DNA from: Nitrososphaerota archaeon
GTDB lineage: Archaea > Thermoproteota > Nitrososphaeria > Nitrososphaerales > UBA57
NCBI GenBank assembly: GCA_027295865.1
Contig: JAPUKB010000054.1
Span: 1 to 47,331, forward strand
DNA length: 47,331 nt
Reading direction: 5' to 3'
A program made the translations under genes and the position numbers. Below the pieces are notes generated by a model that worked only from the letters and a program-made list of their open reading frames with translations, did not search any database and was not told where the DNA came from. Below, in pieces: positions 30,191-38,904 of this stretch; position 1 is the stretch's first letter; each line of letters opens with the position of its first letter.

Positions 30191-31405
30191 TTGACAATTC
30201 GAATTGGACTTATTGGTAAAACAAATACCGGGAAAACCACCTTCTTCAATGCTGCTACTCTTGGCTCTGGAGAGGTGTCGAACTACCCATTCACAACGAA
30301 ATCGGCAAATGCAGGTGTTGCCTATACCAGCACGGTGTGCGTCCACAAGGAATTTGATACGAAGGATACGCCAAAAAACTCAGTCTGCATTAACGGATGG
30401 AGACAGATCCCGATAGAGATAATAGATCTTCCCGGCTTGATTAAGGGGGCTTGGATGGGTAAGGGCCTAGGGAATCAGTTCCTTACTGTAGCATCACAGT
30501 CTGATGCCCTTCTGCACATTGTCGACGCTTCAGGAAGTGTAGATGCCGAGGGTAAGATTACAGAGGCAGGTACTGGTGACCCTGTTGCTGATATTGGCGA
30601 TATCGACGAAGAGCTCGTTATGTGGTATCTACGCCTAATCGAAAGCAATCGCGAGAAACTTTCTAGGCTTGTGGGCTCCGGAAACACGCTTGGGCTTGCG
30701 TTCTCGCAAGTCTTAGGGGGCATCGGTGTGACCGAAGGACACGTTCAAGCTACGTTGGATGAACTGAAGATGGAGGGGAAAAACTTTGACGATTGGTCAG
30801 ATCAAGAAATGAAAGACTTTGCCTGGGCCTTAAGAGACATCTCCAAACCCACCTTAATTGTGGCAAACAAGATGGACATTCCCGAATCAGCGGAGAATTT
30901 CAAGAGGATTCAAGAGAGGTATAACGACATGTTCGTCGTTCCATCTAGTGCCGAAGCCGAATTAACACTTAGGAAGGCGGAAAAGAAGGGGATCATTCGC
31001 TACTTTCCCGGAGAAGAGCGATTCGAAGTTGTCGACAAATCATCGGTTACAGAAAAGCAGGAGGAGGCCTTGCGTCTGATTCGTCGCAAGATTCTCGGCG
31101 AGTATCTTAGAACAGGCGTCCAATTCGCGATTAACGTCGAGGTCTTCAAACTATTGAGAATGAACGCCGTATATCCTGTATACGATTCTCAGAAGCGTAC
31201 GGATAAACACGGGAATGTTCTGCCAGACGTGTATATGATGCAGTCAGGATCCACTGTCAAGGATCTGGCCAAACAAATTCACACCGAGCTATCCAAAGGA
31301 ATTCTATATGCTGTAGACTCTCGTTCAGGTTTGAGACTTCCGACTGACTATCATCTTAAGGATAGGGATGTGCTCTCAGTTGTGTCTGCAAGCCGGAAGA
31401 AGTAG
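30191..31405 (+). CDS. YchF-type GTPase with TGS domain
   Basis: This 404-residue protein of the Obg/YchF family has G1 GKTNTGKTTFFNAAT, G3 IIDLPGLIKGA and G4 VANKMD. NKMD predicts GTP preference, unlike bacterial YchF, which binds ATP. A helical insert follows G3. The C-terminal TGS domain contains DVYMMQSGSTVKDLAKQIH and LPTDYHLKDRDVLSVV. Archaeal and eukaryotic members associate with ribosomes or translation. The start is TTG at 30191, supported by the promoter spacing. Confidence 0.9.
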   Translation: MTIRIGLIGKTNTGKTTFFNAATLGSGEVSNYPFTTKSANAGVAYTSTVCVHKEFDTKDTPKNSVCINGWRQIPIEIIDLPGLIKGAWMGKGLGNQFLTVASQSDALLHIVDASGSVDAEGKITEAGTGDPVADIGDIDEELVMWYLRLIESNREKLSRLVGSGNTLGLAFSQVLGGIGVTEGHVQATLDELKMEGKNFDDWSDQEMKDFAWALRDISKPTLIVANKMDIPESAENFKRIQERYNDMFVVPSSAEAELTLRKAEKKGIIRYFPGEERFEVVDKSSVTEKQEEALRLIRRKILGEYLRTGVQFAINVEVFKLLRMNAVYPVYDSQKRTDKHGNVLPDVYMMQSGSTVKDLAKQIHTELSKGILYAVDSRSGLRLPTDYHLKDRDVLSVVSASRKK

Positions 31406-31473
31406 GACGTTAGGAAGTAGATCCACAGATAAAACGGATAAATACTAATTGCATATAGCATTTAGATTCACGA

Positions 31474-31779
31474 TTGTCTAAGCTCTTAAATGAACCGATA
31501 ATCCTATCTCGTTTCTTTAATGCTCTATCCAGTAAGGTTAGGCTCGATATTCTCCAGACGGTATCTGAGAATCGAAGACCTTTCCACATAAAGGCTCTCG
31601 CAAATCATCTCAAGCTAGACTATGCGGCGGTCTATAGACATGTAATTGTTCTCAGGGATGCAGCATTGGTTGATTTATTCGAGGTCGGGAGATCAAAGGT
31701 TGTTGTGGCGCGGGAGGAGGATACCTTACGTAAGGTGTTCGAACTGGCAAGTTCGATTAATTCGACTTGGGGGAACTAA
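31474..31779 (+). CDS. ArsR-like winged-helix transcriptional regulator
   Basis: This 101-residue protein is a single winged-helix domain. RFFNALSSKVRLDILQTV leads to the recognition region LANHLKLDYAAVYRHVIVLRDAALVDL, then a beta wing (VGRSKVVVA) and a C-terminal helix. The effector and targets are unknown. The start is TTG at 31474, behind a GGATAAATACT box. It converges with cysS. Confidence 0.8.
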   Translation: MSKLLNEPIILSRFFNALSSKVRLDILQTVSENRRPFHIKALANHLKLDYAAVYRHVIVLRDAALVDLFEVGRSKVVVAREEDTLRKVFELASSINSTWGN

Positions 31780-31793
31780 ATCATCTCCGGCGC

Positions 31794-33188
31794 TTAAACC
31801 CTCTTCAGTTTAGGCCCGTATGGCGTATCCTCTACACGAAATCCACTGGACTCAATAGTTCCTCGGATATCATCAGCCAAAGCCCAATCGCCATCAATTC
31901 TTGCTTTTTCCCTTCTCTCCAGGAGAGCTCCGAGCTCAGCTGTCACATGGACTACGGGTGGCACGATCAGTCCAAGAATAGAGTCCACACGCTTCAGGTT
32001 CTTGACGATTTCTTCTCGATTTCCTTCTGAGAGCGTTCCGTCATCAAGGTATCTATTTGTTTTCCGGACATAATCGAAAAGGACTGCAAGTGCACTCGGC
32101 ATATTGAGATCGTCATCGAGGGCGTCCTCGAACTCCTTCATAAAACGAGTAGAATCTTCAGCGACTCGCTCGTCAAACCGATGAGGCTGCATCGGGCCTA
32201 CCAATCTTTGAAACATGTCTTGGAGCCTCTTCACACTTTCCTTTGCCTGTCTCAGCCCTTCGAAAGTGAAGTTCAAACGATCTCGATAATGTGACGAGAG
32301 TAAAAGATATCTTATTGAGGAATAATCATAACCCATTCTGGTCAGATCTCCGAGGGTGTAAAAGTTGCCGAGTGATTTGGCCATTTTTTTCCCCTCAACG
32401 ATCAAATGCTCGACATGAATCCAATATCTTACAAATCGAGCACCGGATACTGCCTCTGACTGTGCGATCTCGTTTTCATGATGAGGGAAGATGAGATCGA
32501 CGCCTCCGACGTGGATATCAAAGCTCTTTCCGAGGAACTTCATCGACATCGCCGAGCATTCGATATGCCAACCGGGTCTTCCCCTTCCAAGCTCAGTGTC
32601 CCAATAGATTTCTCCGTCCTCCTCTACCCACCCCTTCCATAGGGCAAAGTCGTGAGCATCCTCCTTTCCATACTCGTCTTCACTTACCCTATTGACAGAC
32701 GAAAGTTCACCCACTCTAGCTCCAGAAAGATTTCCATAGGTCTTCAACTTTGAAATGGAGAAATAGGTTGACCCATTGCTTTGATACGCATATCCTGCCT
32801 CCTTCAGGCGCTTAATCACACCGACCATCTCGTCTATATGTTGCGATGCCTTGGGATACGCGTCCGCCCGCATGATTCCTAGCTTGTCAATGTCTGAAAA
32901 GAACGCCTCAGTGTACTTCTCTGTATATTGCCTGAGAGGGATACCCTCACTCCTAGATCTCCGAATTGTCTTGTCATCAATATCTGTAATATTCATTACT
33001 TCGGTAACCCGAAATCCCTTTAAGATCAGAAACCTTCTTAGCGTATCAACTACAATGAAAGTTCGCAGGTTACCCAAATGCGGCGAATCGTAAACTGTGG
33101 GTCCACAGGCATACATTTTGACATTCTGGTCATCCATCGGCATGAATTCTTCCTTCCTTCTTCCGAGGGTATTGAACAACCTTAGCAT
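31794..33188 (-). CDS. cysS: Cysteinyl-tRNA synthetase
   Basis: This 464-residue class I synthetase charges tRNA-Cys. The zinc and HIGH region is MYACGPTVYDSPHLGNLR. The other zinc ligands lie in GWHIECSAMS and FPHHENEIAQSEA. The KMSKS loop is KKMAKSLGNF. The C-terminal helical anticodon-binding domain is present and the length is normal. The start is ATG 33188. Presence of CysRS means this organism need not rely on the SepRS/SepCysS route. Confidence 0.95.
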   Translation of the reverse strand: MLRLFNTLGRRKEEFMPMDDQNVKMYACGPTVYDSPHLGNLRTFIVVDTLRRFLILKGFRVTEVMNITDIDDKTIRRSRSEGIPLRQYTEKYTEAFFSDIDKLGIMRADAYPKASQHIDEMVGVIKRLKEAGYAYQSNGSTYFSISKLKTYGNLSGARVGELSSVNRVSEDEYGKEDAHDFALWKGWVEEDGEIYWDTELGRGRPGWHIECSAMSMKFLGKSFDIHVGGVDLIFPHHENEIAQSEAVSGARFVRYWIHVEHLIVEGKKMAKSLGNFYTLGDLTRMGYDYSSIRYLLLSSHYRDRLNFTFEGLRQAKESVKRLQDMFQRLVGPMQPHRFDERVAEDSTRFMKEFEDALDDDLNMPSALAVLFDYVRKTNRYLDDGTLSEGNREEIVKNLKRVDSILGLIVPPVVHVTAELGALLERREKARIDGDWALADDIRGTIESSGFRVEDTPYGPKLKRV

Positions 33189-33391
33189 GTCATGTTTCCA
33201 TTCCAGAAATCTTGTTTTGCGTTATCGTGAGGTTGGCTAAGGAAAGATTTCGGAGTCCCTCCTCCAGAATAGTAAGCTCATAGAGCTGTTTGTCGCTAAT
33301 TTCATGTCGCCACCTCAAGTAAACGGAAGATCTTAATGAAGATGTTAATAATAATACCCTATGATACAATTTCTTTAAAGGAGAGATGAAG
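33189..33391. other. Divergent gap between cysS and the aromatic operon
   Basis: No gene is visible. The right half is AT-rich (33335-33380, with TTAATAATAATA) and probably holds the promoter of the aromatic operon. AAAGGAGAG at 33377-33385 is a strong ribosome binding site. Confidence 0.45.
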
Positions 33392-34609
33392 GTGCACGAG
33401 ATATTAATCCTGAAATTTGGTGGATCGGTCTTACAGGATGATGCTACGATAAAAAAAGCGTCAAAGATGGTCAAGGATGCGGTAGATAGGGGTTTCAGAA
33501 TTGTAGTAGTTGTTTCAGCCCTCAAAGGGGAAACTGATAATCTTCTTAATCTCTCAAAGAAATTGAATCCCCAGGTACCCCTCAAACTCATGGACGAGAT
33601 CCTGGCAATGGGGGAAAAGACCAGCGCAAGAATTTTCACCAATGCTCTCCTAGCTGAAGCGTTGAACGCCATACCAATCGACACTGATTCCGATATTTGG
33701 CCTATCATTACCAATGAAAATCACGGGGATGCAAGTCCTCTAGATATCCCCACTCGGAATCGAGTTGAAACAGGGCTGCAGCCCATGATCAATTTAGCTC
33801 AAATCCCGGTAGTCTGCGGGTTCATAGGTAGATCTTTGTCTGGTTCCGTAACTACGATGGGAAGAGGAGGAAGTGACACTACGGCTGTAGTCCTGGGAAG
33901 CTATCTTCACGCAAAGGAGGTAATTCTTGTGAAAGACGTATCGTCTGTGTTATCGAGCGACCCATCAAAGGTTAATGGAACGGTACCGATTGACGAGCTG
34001 GATTCTGAGGAAGCCTTTGCTCTAGCTTCGGGCGGGGCGAAATTTCTCCACTCCAAGTCGCTGAGATACAAGCCAGGCCACATGAGGATACGAGTCTCCA
34101 GTTTGAGAAACAATCCGTTTTCGGGAACTGTGATCGACGGAGGTGCACCGGATCTCCAGATAGTGATGATGAGCGAGAATATCTCTAAGATTACCCTAAT
34201 AGGACCTAAAATGACTGACACCGAAATTCTCACAAATGTCCTACGGAGAGTAAAGGAGAATGAGGGAAGAGTAATATCTATGAGCATTGATCCCAAAACA
34301 GCAACTTTCTACATAGAAGGAGGCATGAACATGGCCAACGAGATCCATTCCGCAGTTGTGGGAGGAAAAATGGCTAAGGCGGTAAGCTCATTTGAAGATC
34401 TAACTATGTTGAGTGTTGGAGGAAATACGATGGAGACTATCCCAGGAATGATACAGAGAGTTGCCCAACCACTCGCCCACGCAGGAATAAACATATACGG
34501 TATGACAACAGTCGGATCATCAATTCGCATGTTCATTAATAGGGACGATTCGAAAAAGGCCTTGGATTTGCTGAGAAAGGCTCTCGCAATGTTCAATTCC
34601 GAATCCTAG
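33392..34609 (+). CDS. Aspartate kinase
   Basis: This aspartokinase of about 405 residues phosphorylates aspartate. KFGGSVL begins the amino acid kinase domain. The ATP/substrate region is GFIGRSLSGSVTTMGRGGSDTTA. Two ACT domains follow, KITLIGPKMTDTEILTNVL and LTMLSVGGNTME. GTG 33392 sits 8 nt after GGAG and gives MHEILILKFGG. ATG 33386 is only 2 nt from GGAG but adds just two residues. In this operon the product feeds aspartate semialdehyde to AroA', which uses it to build the aromatic ring precursor. It may also serve threonine and methionine synthesis. Confidence 0.92.
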   Translation: MHEILILKFGGSVLQDDATIKKASKMVKDAVDRGFRIVVVVSALKGETDNLLNLSKKLNPQVPLKLMDEILAMGEKTSARIFTNALLAEALNAIPIDTDSDIWPIITNENHGDASPLDIPTRNRVETGLQPMINLAQIPVVCGFIGRSLSGSVTTMGRGGSDTTAVVLGSYLHAKEVILVKDVSSVLSSDPSKVNGTVPIDELDSEEAFALASGGAKFLHSKSLRYKPGHMRIRVSSLRNNPFSGTVIDGGAPDLQIVMMSENISKITLIGPKMTDTEILTNVLRRVKENEGRVISMSIDPKTATFYIEGGMNMANEIHSAVVGGKMAKAVSSFEDLTMLSVGGNTMETIPGMIQRVAQPLAHAGINIYGMTTVGSSIRMFINRDDSKKALDLLRKALAMFNSES

Positions 34610-34624
34610 AATAGGTGAATGCGA

Positions 34625-35425
34625 ATGGCAACTGGCAAATCGGTACGACTCGACAGGATAGCAAGTAATGGGATGATGGTGTGTGTCCCCATTGATCACG
34701 GGTTAAGCTCTGGGCCGATTCAAGGGTTGGAATCCATCGAGAAGACGATACTTAGTATCGAACGAGGGGGCGCAACATCTATCTTAGCCCAGAAGGGGGT
34801 ATTCAAGTCAATGAAACAGTCCATCAAGATGGGACGAATCGTTCACTTGTCAGGAAGTACGGAAATGAGTAATTTTCCTGATAGAAAAGTCCAGGTAGGG
34901 AGTGTTGAAAGCGCAATACGTATGGGAGCTGATGCTATTTCGATTCATGTCAATGTCGGATCGAAGGATGAACATGAGATGATAGAGCAGTTGGGAAGGG
35001 TTGCTGATAGCTGCGACGAATGGGGGATGCCTCTAATTGCAATGATGTACCCACCGGGTGAAAGTACAGGCGACTCCTATGACGCCAAAATCGTCTCGCA
35101 CGTTGCGAGAATAGGGGCGGAGCTAGGAGCTGATATCGTAAAGACAGTTTACACAGGAAACGCCAAATCTTTCGCAAAAGTGATTGAAAGCTGTCCAGTT
35201 CCTATAGTCGTAGCGGGTGGACCTAAGATCAAAAATGATAGAGATGCACTCCAAATTGTTTATGATGCCATAATCGCGGGGGCAAAGGGAGTGACATTTG
35301 GGAGAACGGTTTTCCAGCACGCCTCTCCAGAGCGTATGACCCGAGCACTTTCTTCAATCGTTTTGACGGGAGCAACCGTCGACGAAGCTCTTAAGGTGTC
35401 AGATGATGGTCGAGAAAAGGGATAG
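34625..35425 (+). CDS. 2-Amino-3,7-dideoxy-D-threo-hept-6-ulosonate synthase (AroA')
   Basis: This class I aldolase-like enzyme of 266 residues joins aspartate semialdehyde to a 6-deoxy-keto-fructose phosphate, the first step of the archaeal shikimate route. CVPIDHGLSSGP is the family hallmark. The Schiff-base lysine lies in GADIVKTVYTGN. VVAGGPK and GVTFGRTVFQ complete the phosphate-binding end of the barrel. ATG 34625 has AGGTGA at 6 nt. An ATG at 34619 abuts that site and is less likely. It overlaps aroB' by 23 nt. Confidence 0.93.
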   Translation: MATGKSVRLDRIASNGMMVCVPIDHGLSSGPIQGLESIEKTILSIERGGATSILAQKGVFKSMKQSIKMGRIVHLSGSTEMSNFPDRKVQVGSVESAIRMGADAISIHVNVGSKDEHEMIEQLGRVADSCDEWGMPLIAMMYPPGESTGDSYDAKIVSHVARIGAELGADIVKTVYTGNAKSFAKVIESCPVPIVVAGGPKIKNDRDALQIVYDAIIAGAKGVTFGRTVFQHASPERMTRALSSIVLTGATVDEALKVSDDGREKG

Positions 35426-36479
35426 GAAGATCATAGTCCGCCCCGAGATCCCTCGAGAGCGATTGAAGAGCTTTGCAAAGATGCTGCTGAAAGAGGGGGT
35501 AACTGACATTGTCGTAGACCAGGGGTCGTTCGATGGTGTCTTGGACGGAATGACTGTGTATTCGTCAGCGGAAGAAGCTGATGTGGTGCTTGCCCAGCGG
35601 ATAGAGGATCTGAAAAGTATCAGTGAGGGAAAGAGGAGGGCGATCAGTTTGAAAATCGATAGCTCGACTGACATTTCCAAAGTAAAAGAGGCATCGAAGT
35701 TGGGTGTTGAGGCAGTGTTCGTTGAGACAAGCGATTGGAAAATAATTCCGTTAGAGAATATCATCGCTGAACTCCACGGGGTGAAAACAAAAGTCTACAC
35801 AACTGCTGCCGAAATTGGAGAAGTGAAAATGCTTTTTTCAGTACTCGAGCTTGGAGTCGACGGAGTCCTGCTTAAGACCGATAAGATAGAAGACGTGAGA
35901 AAAGCAATGAGGGAACTAACTTCACTTTCCAGCCTAGACCTATCGATAGGTGAGATCATCGAAGTAAGGGAAGTAGGAACTGGCGAGAGAGCTTGTGTCG
36001 ATACCGCCTCGCTATTACAGGACGGTGAAGGGTTACTAGTAGGTAATCAAGCAGCATTCCTCTTTCTTCTTCATAATGAAGCGGTCGGATCCAAATTTAC
36101 CTCCCCCAGACCTTTCCGTGTCAACGCAGGAGCCATTCAATGCTATACTATGATGCCGAACGGTCGAACGAAATACCTTTCAGAATTGGAGAGTGGAGAT
36201 GACGTATTAGTAGTCAGCAGGTCAGGTAGTATTAGGAGCGCGGTAGTTGGAAGGGTGAAAATAGAGAGGAGGCCTTTGTTGCTAGTGAAGGCAAAGATAG
36301 ATGGAAGGGTCGGTGGAATTCTCGTTCAAAACGCAGAAACAATCGCCTTTGTCGGAGAAGGGGCGGCCGCGATTCCAGCTACCTCAATCAAGAAGGGTGA
36401 TAGGGTTGTCATAAGAACTGAGAAGATCCTCGGCAGACACTTTGGCATGGAAGTGGATGAATTTGTGGTTGAAAAGTGA
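35403..36479 (+). CDS. 3-Dehydroquinate synthase II (AroB')
   Basis: This 358-residue archaeal enzyme oxidatively deaminates and cyclises the AroA' product to 3-dehydroquinate. Diagnostic segments are VEAVFVETSDWKIIPLENII, GVDGVLLKTD, GTGERACVDTASLL, GEGLLVGNQAAFLFLLHNE and RPFRVNAGAIQCY. Two ATG codons (35403 and 35406) follow AAGGTG; either could be used. The start lies inside aroA', consistent with coupled expression of the two steps. Confidence 0.95.
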   Translation: MMVEKRDRKIIVRPEIPRERLKSFAKMLLKEGVTDIVVDQGSFDGVLDGMTVYSSAEEADVVLAQRIEDLKSISEGKRRAISLKIDSSTDISKVKEASKLGVEAVFVETSDWKIIPLENIIAELHGVKTKVYTTAAEIGEVKMLFSVLELGVDGVLLKTDKIEDVRKAMRELTSLSSLDLSIGEIIEVREVGTGERACVDTASLLQDGEGLLVGNQAAFLFLLHNEAVGSKFTSPRPFRVNAGAIQCYTMMPNGRTKYLSELESGDDVLVVSRSGSIRSAVVGRVKIERRPLLLVKAKIDGRVGGILVQNAETIAFVGEGAAAIPATSIKKGDRVVIRTEKILGRHFGMEVDEFVVEK

Positions 36480-37188
36480 GTTCGATGATAGAGTTGCTAG
36501 TTCCACAAGGCAACCGAGAATCTGCGTCTCTATCGGACTAAAGGGCAGTCTTCCACTAATCAAGAGAGCGGCGCAAGCGGCGATCCACTACGGGGCAGAC
36601 ATGGTGGAGATTCGGCTAGATTATCTGGATCGTGTAAACGTGCCTCGACTGAGGCGATACCTCGCAGGATTAGAGAATAGGCTTATCCTGACTTGTAGGA
36701 AAAGGAGTGAGGGAGGAAGATTCGACGGTTCAGAGAAGGAACGGGTGAATATCCTTACTGAAATAGCCGAGTGGGACGGTCCACTCCTCGATGTAGAGCT
36801 GAGCACAATACGAAGGAACTCGACCCTATTCAAATCAAAGCCTGGAAGCATGATAATTTCATGGCATGATTTCAACCGGACTCCCGTAAGACGGATTCTC
36901 TTGGGTAAGGTGGAAGAAGCCATCCGATTTGGAGGCATCGCAAAAATCGTTACCACTGCTAGGAGTGTTAAGGACAATACGACGATCCTTTCTCTATACA
37001 AGGCGGCCGACAGAGGATCTCTGATCGCATTCTGTATGGGGGAAAAAGGGATGATATCTAGGATCTTGTCTCCGATGGTAGGGTCGCCTCTTGCCTACAC
37101 CTTTTTCGGTCCGAGGCCTGTTGCCCCTGGACAATTTAGTCTAGAGGAATTTAGAGGCCTCTATGGGATAATGGGTTTTGGTACCTAA
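36457..37188 (+). CDS. aroD: 3-Dehydroquinate dehydratase, type I
   Basis: This protein of about 243 residues removes water from dehydroquinate through a Schiff base. The barrel carries ADMVEIRLDYL, the active-site His in MIISWHDFNRTP, the Schiff-base Lys in IAKIVTTARS and the end motif GPRPVAPGQFS. The start is uncertain. ATG 36457 is given, but TTG 36469 and TTG 36442 are also in frame, all inside aroB'. Similarity begins only at about RICVSIG. It overlaps aroE by 11 nt. Confidence 0.9.
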   Translation: MNLWLKSEFDDRVASSTRQPRICVSIGLKGSLPLIKRAAQAAIHYGADMVEIRLDYLDRVNVPRLRRYLAGLENRLILTCRKRSEGGRFDGSEKERVNILTEIAEWDGPLLDVELSTIRRNSTLFKSKPGSMIISWHDFNRTPVRRILLGKVEEAIRFGGIAKIVTTARSVKDNTTILSLYKAADRGSLIAFCMGEKGMISRILSPMVGSPLAYTFFGPRPVAPGQFSLEEFRGLYGIMGFGT

Positions 37189-38041
37189 TTCCTCAACTAG
37201 ACTCTGCTGTCTTCTTGGAGATCCGACAAGACAATCGATTTCACCATACATACACAACAAATCCTTCCAAGCACTCAACCTCAACTATGTCTATCTGGCC
37301 TTCAGGGTCGGCAAAGAAGGACTCGGGGATTCCCTTAGAAGCTTGAGAAACCTCAACTTTGTGGGGGGGAACATAACCATGCCTCTCAAAGAAGAGATAC
37401 TATCACTCATAGACGAGCTAGATGCTACCGCAGCTAAAGTGGGGGCTTGCAATACGATTCTAAATTCAAAAGGGAAGCTTTTTGGGTTTAATACAGACGT
37501 AGAAGGATTTGCCCGCCCATTGAGAAGAAGGATCGGATCATTTAGGAGCATACGATCAGTCCTAATAGGGGCCGGAGGGGCCGCGAGAGCTGCTACCATC
37601 GCGCTGGCTGAAGGTGGCTGTCGGGAGGTTGTTATCCTGAACCGAACGGTCGAGAAAGGGAGGAAACTTGCAGAAATGCTGGAAGGAAAGTACTCAATTA
37701 ATGCAAGGGCAAGTCATCTTTCCCAAGAAGAACTAGATAGAATTGTTGATCCTAACCTCATCATTAATGCATCACCACTAGATTTTCGGGATGCGAAAAT
37801 AAGATTCAATCGCCTTGGACTAAACGACGGGGTTGTCGCGTACGATATGGTTTATTCACACGCAGAGAGATCATTTTTCCTCGGCGAATTGGAGAAGGGG
37901 GGAGCAACCGCGATCCCAGGGAATGAAATGCTCATTGAACAGGCTGCGATCTCTTTTGAAATCTGGACGGGGATCAAGCCAGATTTGTCACAAATGTCGA
38001 TCGACGCATTGTCTGCTCTTGAGGAAATGAGAAGGCCTTGA
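37178..38041 (+). CDS. aroE: Shikimate dehydrogenase
   Basis: This 287-residue enzyme reduces dehydroshikimate to shikimate with NADPH. Substrate residues are in SISPYIHNKSF, the catalytic Lys in NITMPLKEE and the Asp in GFNTDVEGF. The nucleotide loop is LIGAGGAARA, with NRTVEKG after it; the N-R-T sequence favours NADPH. PGNEMLIEQAAISFEIWTG ends the family pattern. The start is TTG at 37178 inside aroD, and the stop overlaps the next TTG start. Confidence 0.94.
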   Translation: MVPNSSTRLCCLLGDPTRQSISPYIHNKSFQALNLNYVYLAFRVGKEGLGDSLRSLRNLNFVGGNITMPLKEEILSLIDELDATAAKVGACNTILNSKGKLFGFNTDVEGFARPLRRRIGSFRSIRSVLIGAGGAARAATIALAEGGCREVVILNRTVEKGRKLAEMLEGKYSINARASHLSQEELDRIVDPNLIINASPLDFRDAKIRFNRLGLNDGVVAYDMVYSHAERSFFLGELEKGGATAIPGNEMLIEQAAISFEIWTGIKPDLSQMSIDALSALEEMRRP

Positions 38042-38904
38042 GTGATCTCGGGTCTGGACTTGTCCACGGGGCAGTATCAATTGTGAACGCTATCTCTATA
38101 GGAAGAGGTGCCGCTCTAGGTATTGATCTAGAGACGGTCGCAGAAGTCCTACTTGTGGAGGATAATCGGGACGTTCAAGCTGTGACAGATATCCCCAGTG
38201 AGGATACAAAACTTGTCACTAGTGCTGCACAAGAGGTGTTAAAAAAATACGATGAAGGAGCGAATTTTGGAGCAAAGGTCACCATACAGTCCGAAATCCC
38301 CATTGGGAAGGGGTTGAAGAGTTCAAGTGCCGCCGCCAGTGCGGTGGTAATAGGGACACTATGCGCGCTTGACAAGAAGGCTAGTGACCAGGAGATAGTA
38401 GAGATGGGAGTCACGGCTGCAAGACGGGCGGGGGTCACTATTACTGGAGCATATGATGACGCATCTGCATGTTACTTTGGGGGCGCTGTTGCGACCGATA
38501 ATCGCGAAATGAGCTTGCTCAAGAGGACCAAAATTGAAGAAGATCTCAGTGTGATTATTTACGTGCCCGAAGATACGATGTACACAAAAGACTTTGACGT
38601 GGGAAGAATAAAGCCTTTCGGATCTTCGGTGGAAAGCGCACTTGAACTTGCGCTCAAGGGAGAGTATTGGAGAGCTATGACGTTAAACGGTCTTATACAT
38701 TCATCAGTTCTATCGATTTCTACAGAACCTGTTGTAGAGGCGATGACTCATGGAGCTTTGGGATGTGGACTCTCTGGCACGGGTCCAGCCATTGCGGCTG
38801 TCGCATTTCCAGAGAATGCAAAGGAGATTGCTGACTCCTGGTCTTCGTTGTTGGGCGAGGTGATAGTTACCAAGGTAAACAACGATAGTGCGAGGTGTCT
38901 CTGA
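38038..38904 (+). CDS. Archaeal shikimate kinase, GHMP type
   Basis: This 288-residue GHMP-superfamily kinase phosphorylates shikimate and is unrelated to bacterial AroK. The N-terminus has GAVSIVNAISIGRGAALGIDL. The ATP loop is IPIGKGLKSSSAAASAV. GAYDDASACYFGG and a late GCGLSGTGPAIAAV follow, as in archaeal shikimate kinases. The TTG start overlaps the aroE stop. Its last bases (GAGGTG, 38892-38897) form a ribosome binding site for the following gene. Confidence 0.93.
   Translation: MSDLGSGLVHGAVSIVNAISIGRGAALGIDLETVAEVLLVEDNRDVQAVTDIPSEDTKLVTSAAQEVLKKYDEGANFGAKVTIQSEIPIGKGLKSSSAAASAVVIGTLCALDKKASDQEIVEMGVTAARRAGVTITGAYDDASACYFGGAVATDNREMSLLKRTKIEEDLSVIIYVPEDTMYTKDFDVGRIKPFGSSVESALELALKGEYWRAMTLNGLIHSSVLSISTEPVVEAMTHGALGCGLSGTGPAIAAVAFPENAKEIADSWSSLLGEVIVTKVNNDSARCL
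38892..38897 (+). promoter_or_regulatory. Ribosome binding site that sets the CTG start of aroA
   Basis: GAGGTG matches the anti-Shine-Dalgarno of the 16S gene in this window. It lies 7 nt before CTG 38905, where family similarity of EPSP synthase begins. It is about 49 nt from the first ATG (38947), too far to serve that codon. Confidence 0.65.

Noticed and set aside
33190-33714. A 174-codon minus-strand open frame
   Set aside because: Most of it is antisense to aspartate kinase and it resembles no protein; the rest lies in the intergenic gap.
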